Shown: in pieces, positions 12,571 through 13,456 of the stretch
How the letters are laid out: each line of letters starts with the position of its first letter
Numbering within the stretch: the stretch's first letter is position 1
Assembly (NCBI GenBank): GCA_903907185.1
Contig: CAIVND010000242.1
Coordinates: 1-13,456, forward strand
Length of the DNA stretch: 13,456 nt
Reading direction: 5' to 3'
Origin: an uncultured Acidimicrobiaceae bacterium
Lineage (GTDB): Bacteria; Actinomycetota; Acidimicrobiia; Acidimicrobiales; Bog-793
Program-made: the position numbers and the translations under genes
Notes under the pieces: model-generated
What the model saw: only the letters and a program-made list of their open reading frames with translations
What the model was told of the DNA's origin: nothing
Database searches by the model: none

Positions 12571-13456
12571 GTGTCAGAAAGCGTCACTATTACCGACAAC
12601 CGCACAGGCAAATCCGTTGAGATTCCGCTCGCTCGGGGTGGCGTCAGCGCTACCGAGTGGTCAAAGCTTCTCCCCGGTGTCTGGTTCTATGATCCCGCCT
12701 TTGGCGCAACCGCAGAGTGCGAAAGTTCGATCACCTACATCGATGGCGATGCGGGGATTCTTCGCTACCGGGGCTATCCCATTGAGCAGCTCGCTGAGCA
12801 GTCCACCTACCTCGAAGTTGCCTACCTCCTCCTGCATGGTGAGCTTCCCGATGAGGAGCAGCTGGCCAAGTGGACAAAGGACATTACGCAACACTCCTTT
12901 ATCCATGAGAACGTACGGAAGCGTTTTCTTGAGGGCTTTCATTACGACGCCCACCCAATGGGAATGCTCTGTTCGGCGATCGCGGCTCTGTCGACCTTCT
13001 ACCCGGACGCCAAGGACATCTTTGACCCCGAGTCGCGCTATCTCCAGATCGTTCGACTCATCGCAAAGATGCCAACGCTCTCAGCAGCAGCGCACCGTTT
13101 CAGCGTTGGGATGCCCTTTGTCTATCCAGACAACTCACTGAGCTTCGCCGAGAACTTCCTCTCAATGATGTGGAAGATCGCCGAGCCGCGTTATGAGGCG
13201 GACCCACGTCTTGCACATGCGATCGAGGTTCTGTTCATCCTTCATGCTGATCACGAGCAGAACTGTTCAACAACAACGATGCGCGTGGTCGGTTCTAGCC
13301 ACGCCGATCCCTACTCCGCAGCCGCCTCGGCGATCGCCGCCCTCTATGGACCACGTCACGGTGGTGCAAACGAGGAGGTGTTGCGCATGTTGAATGAGAT
13401 CGGTTCGGTCGACAACGTGCCTGCATTCATCGAGTCCGTGAAGAACGGAAAGGGCC
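12571..13456 (+). CDS. gltA: Citrate synthase, 5' part (3' end outside window)
   Basis: Condenses oxaloacetate and acetyl-CoA to citrate, entering the TCA cycle. The frame stays open from GTG 12571 to the right edge (about 295 codons). Type II (bacterial hexameric) features are seen: the N-terminal beta domain ITYIDGDAGILRYRGYPIEQLAE, then HPMGMLCSAIAALSTFYP, the catalytic region ILHADHEQNCSTTTMRVVGSS (first active-site His) and YGPRHGGANEEVLRML (second His). The catalytic Asp and C-terminal Arg lie beyond the window. GAGGAG (12555-12560) is the Shine-Dalgarno, ten bases before the GTG. Among family members, 2-methylcitrate synthases are shorter at the N-terminus, which favours true citrate synthase. 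It is divergent from the ars operon and seems unrelated to it. Confidence 0.93.
   Translation, partial: MSESVTITDNRTGKSVEIPLARGGVSATEWSKLLPGVWFYDPAFGATAECESSITYIDGDAGILRYRGYPIEQLAEQSTYLEVAYLLLHGELPDEEQLAKWTKDITQHSFIHENVRKRFLEGFHYDAHPMGMLCSAIAALSTFYPDAKDIFDPESRYLQIVRLIAKMPTLSAAAHRFSVGMPFVYPDNSLSFAENFLSMMWKIAEPRYEADPRLAHAIEVLFILHADHEQNCSTTTMRVVGSSHADPYSAAASAIAALYGPRHGGANEEVLRMLNEIGSVDNVPAFIESVKNGKG

Noticed and set aside
1..13456. tRNA, rRNA, CRISPR arrays, insertion sequences, integrases
   Set aside because: I looked on both strands and found no cloverleaf, repeat-spacer pattern, transposase or terminal inverted repeats; nothing marks a mobile element in the window.

Overview
The window comes from a high-G+C Gram-positive (actinobacterial) chromosome of moderate G+C content. 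The evidence is a CysO-type sulfur carrier ending in Gly-Gly, a HemQ/ChdC (coproheme decarboxylase), a PAC2-family protein, a GroEL controlled by CIRCE without an adjacent groES, and several apparently leaderless genes with a TAnnnT box 6-7 bases before a GTG or ATG start. An acidophilic Acidimicrobiia-type organism (Ferrimicrobium-like) would fit the gene content, but that placement is inference. From memory, the order trehalose genes - threonine synthase - MoaD/CysO-like protein - groEL is also found in Streptomyces, so the left half looks like ancestral actinobacterial synteny rather than an island.

Layout. 1-2109: convergent trehalose genes, the 3' part of otsB (+) and otsA (-). 2110-2322: intergenic region with a SAM-binding riboswitch (SAM-I/SAM-IV clan) whose closing stem reaches the ribosome binding site of the next gene. 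2323-3842: a zinc-ribbon threonine-synthase-like PLP enzyme and cysO, overlapping ATGA-style. 3843-4030: a CIRCE operator. 4031-5656: groEL, followed by a strong hairpin. 5743-6692: hemQ and a small NIL-domain protein with overlapping stop and start. 6726-7882 (-): a PAC2-family protein and a small four-cysteine protein. 7966-8412: a GNAT acetyltransferase. 8537-9013 (-): arsI, encoding a C-As lyase. 9184-10879 (+): an RraA/HMG-aldolase-like protein, a DCC thiol-disulfide protein and a GDT1/UPF0016 transporter. 10954-12384 (-): arsR-aqpS-arsC. 12571-end: the 5' part of a citrate synthase gene.

Two functional systems stand out. The first is SAM riboswitch - thrC-like - cysO. SAM feedback and a protein sulfur carrier beside an enzyme expected to act on O-phosphohomoserine suggest thiocarboxylate-dependent homocysteine (methionine) synthesis rather than ordinary threonine synthesis. 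The second is an arsenic regulon. An 18-bp box shared by the arsI promoter (two copies, 32 bp apart) and the arsR promoter (one copy) would let one ArsR control both arsR-aqpS-arsC (arsenate reduction and arsenite exit through an aquaglyceroporin) and arsI (breakdown of methylated arsenite). The two arms are separated by three genes with no obvious arsenic role.
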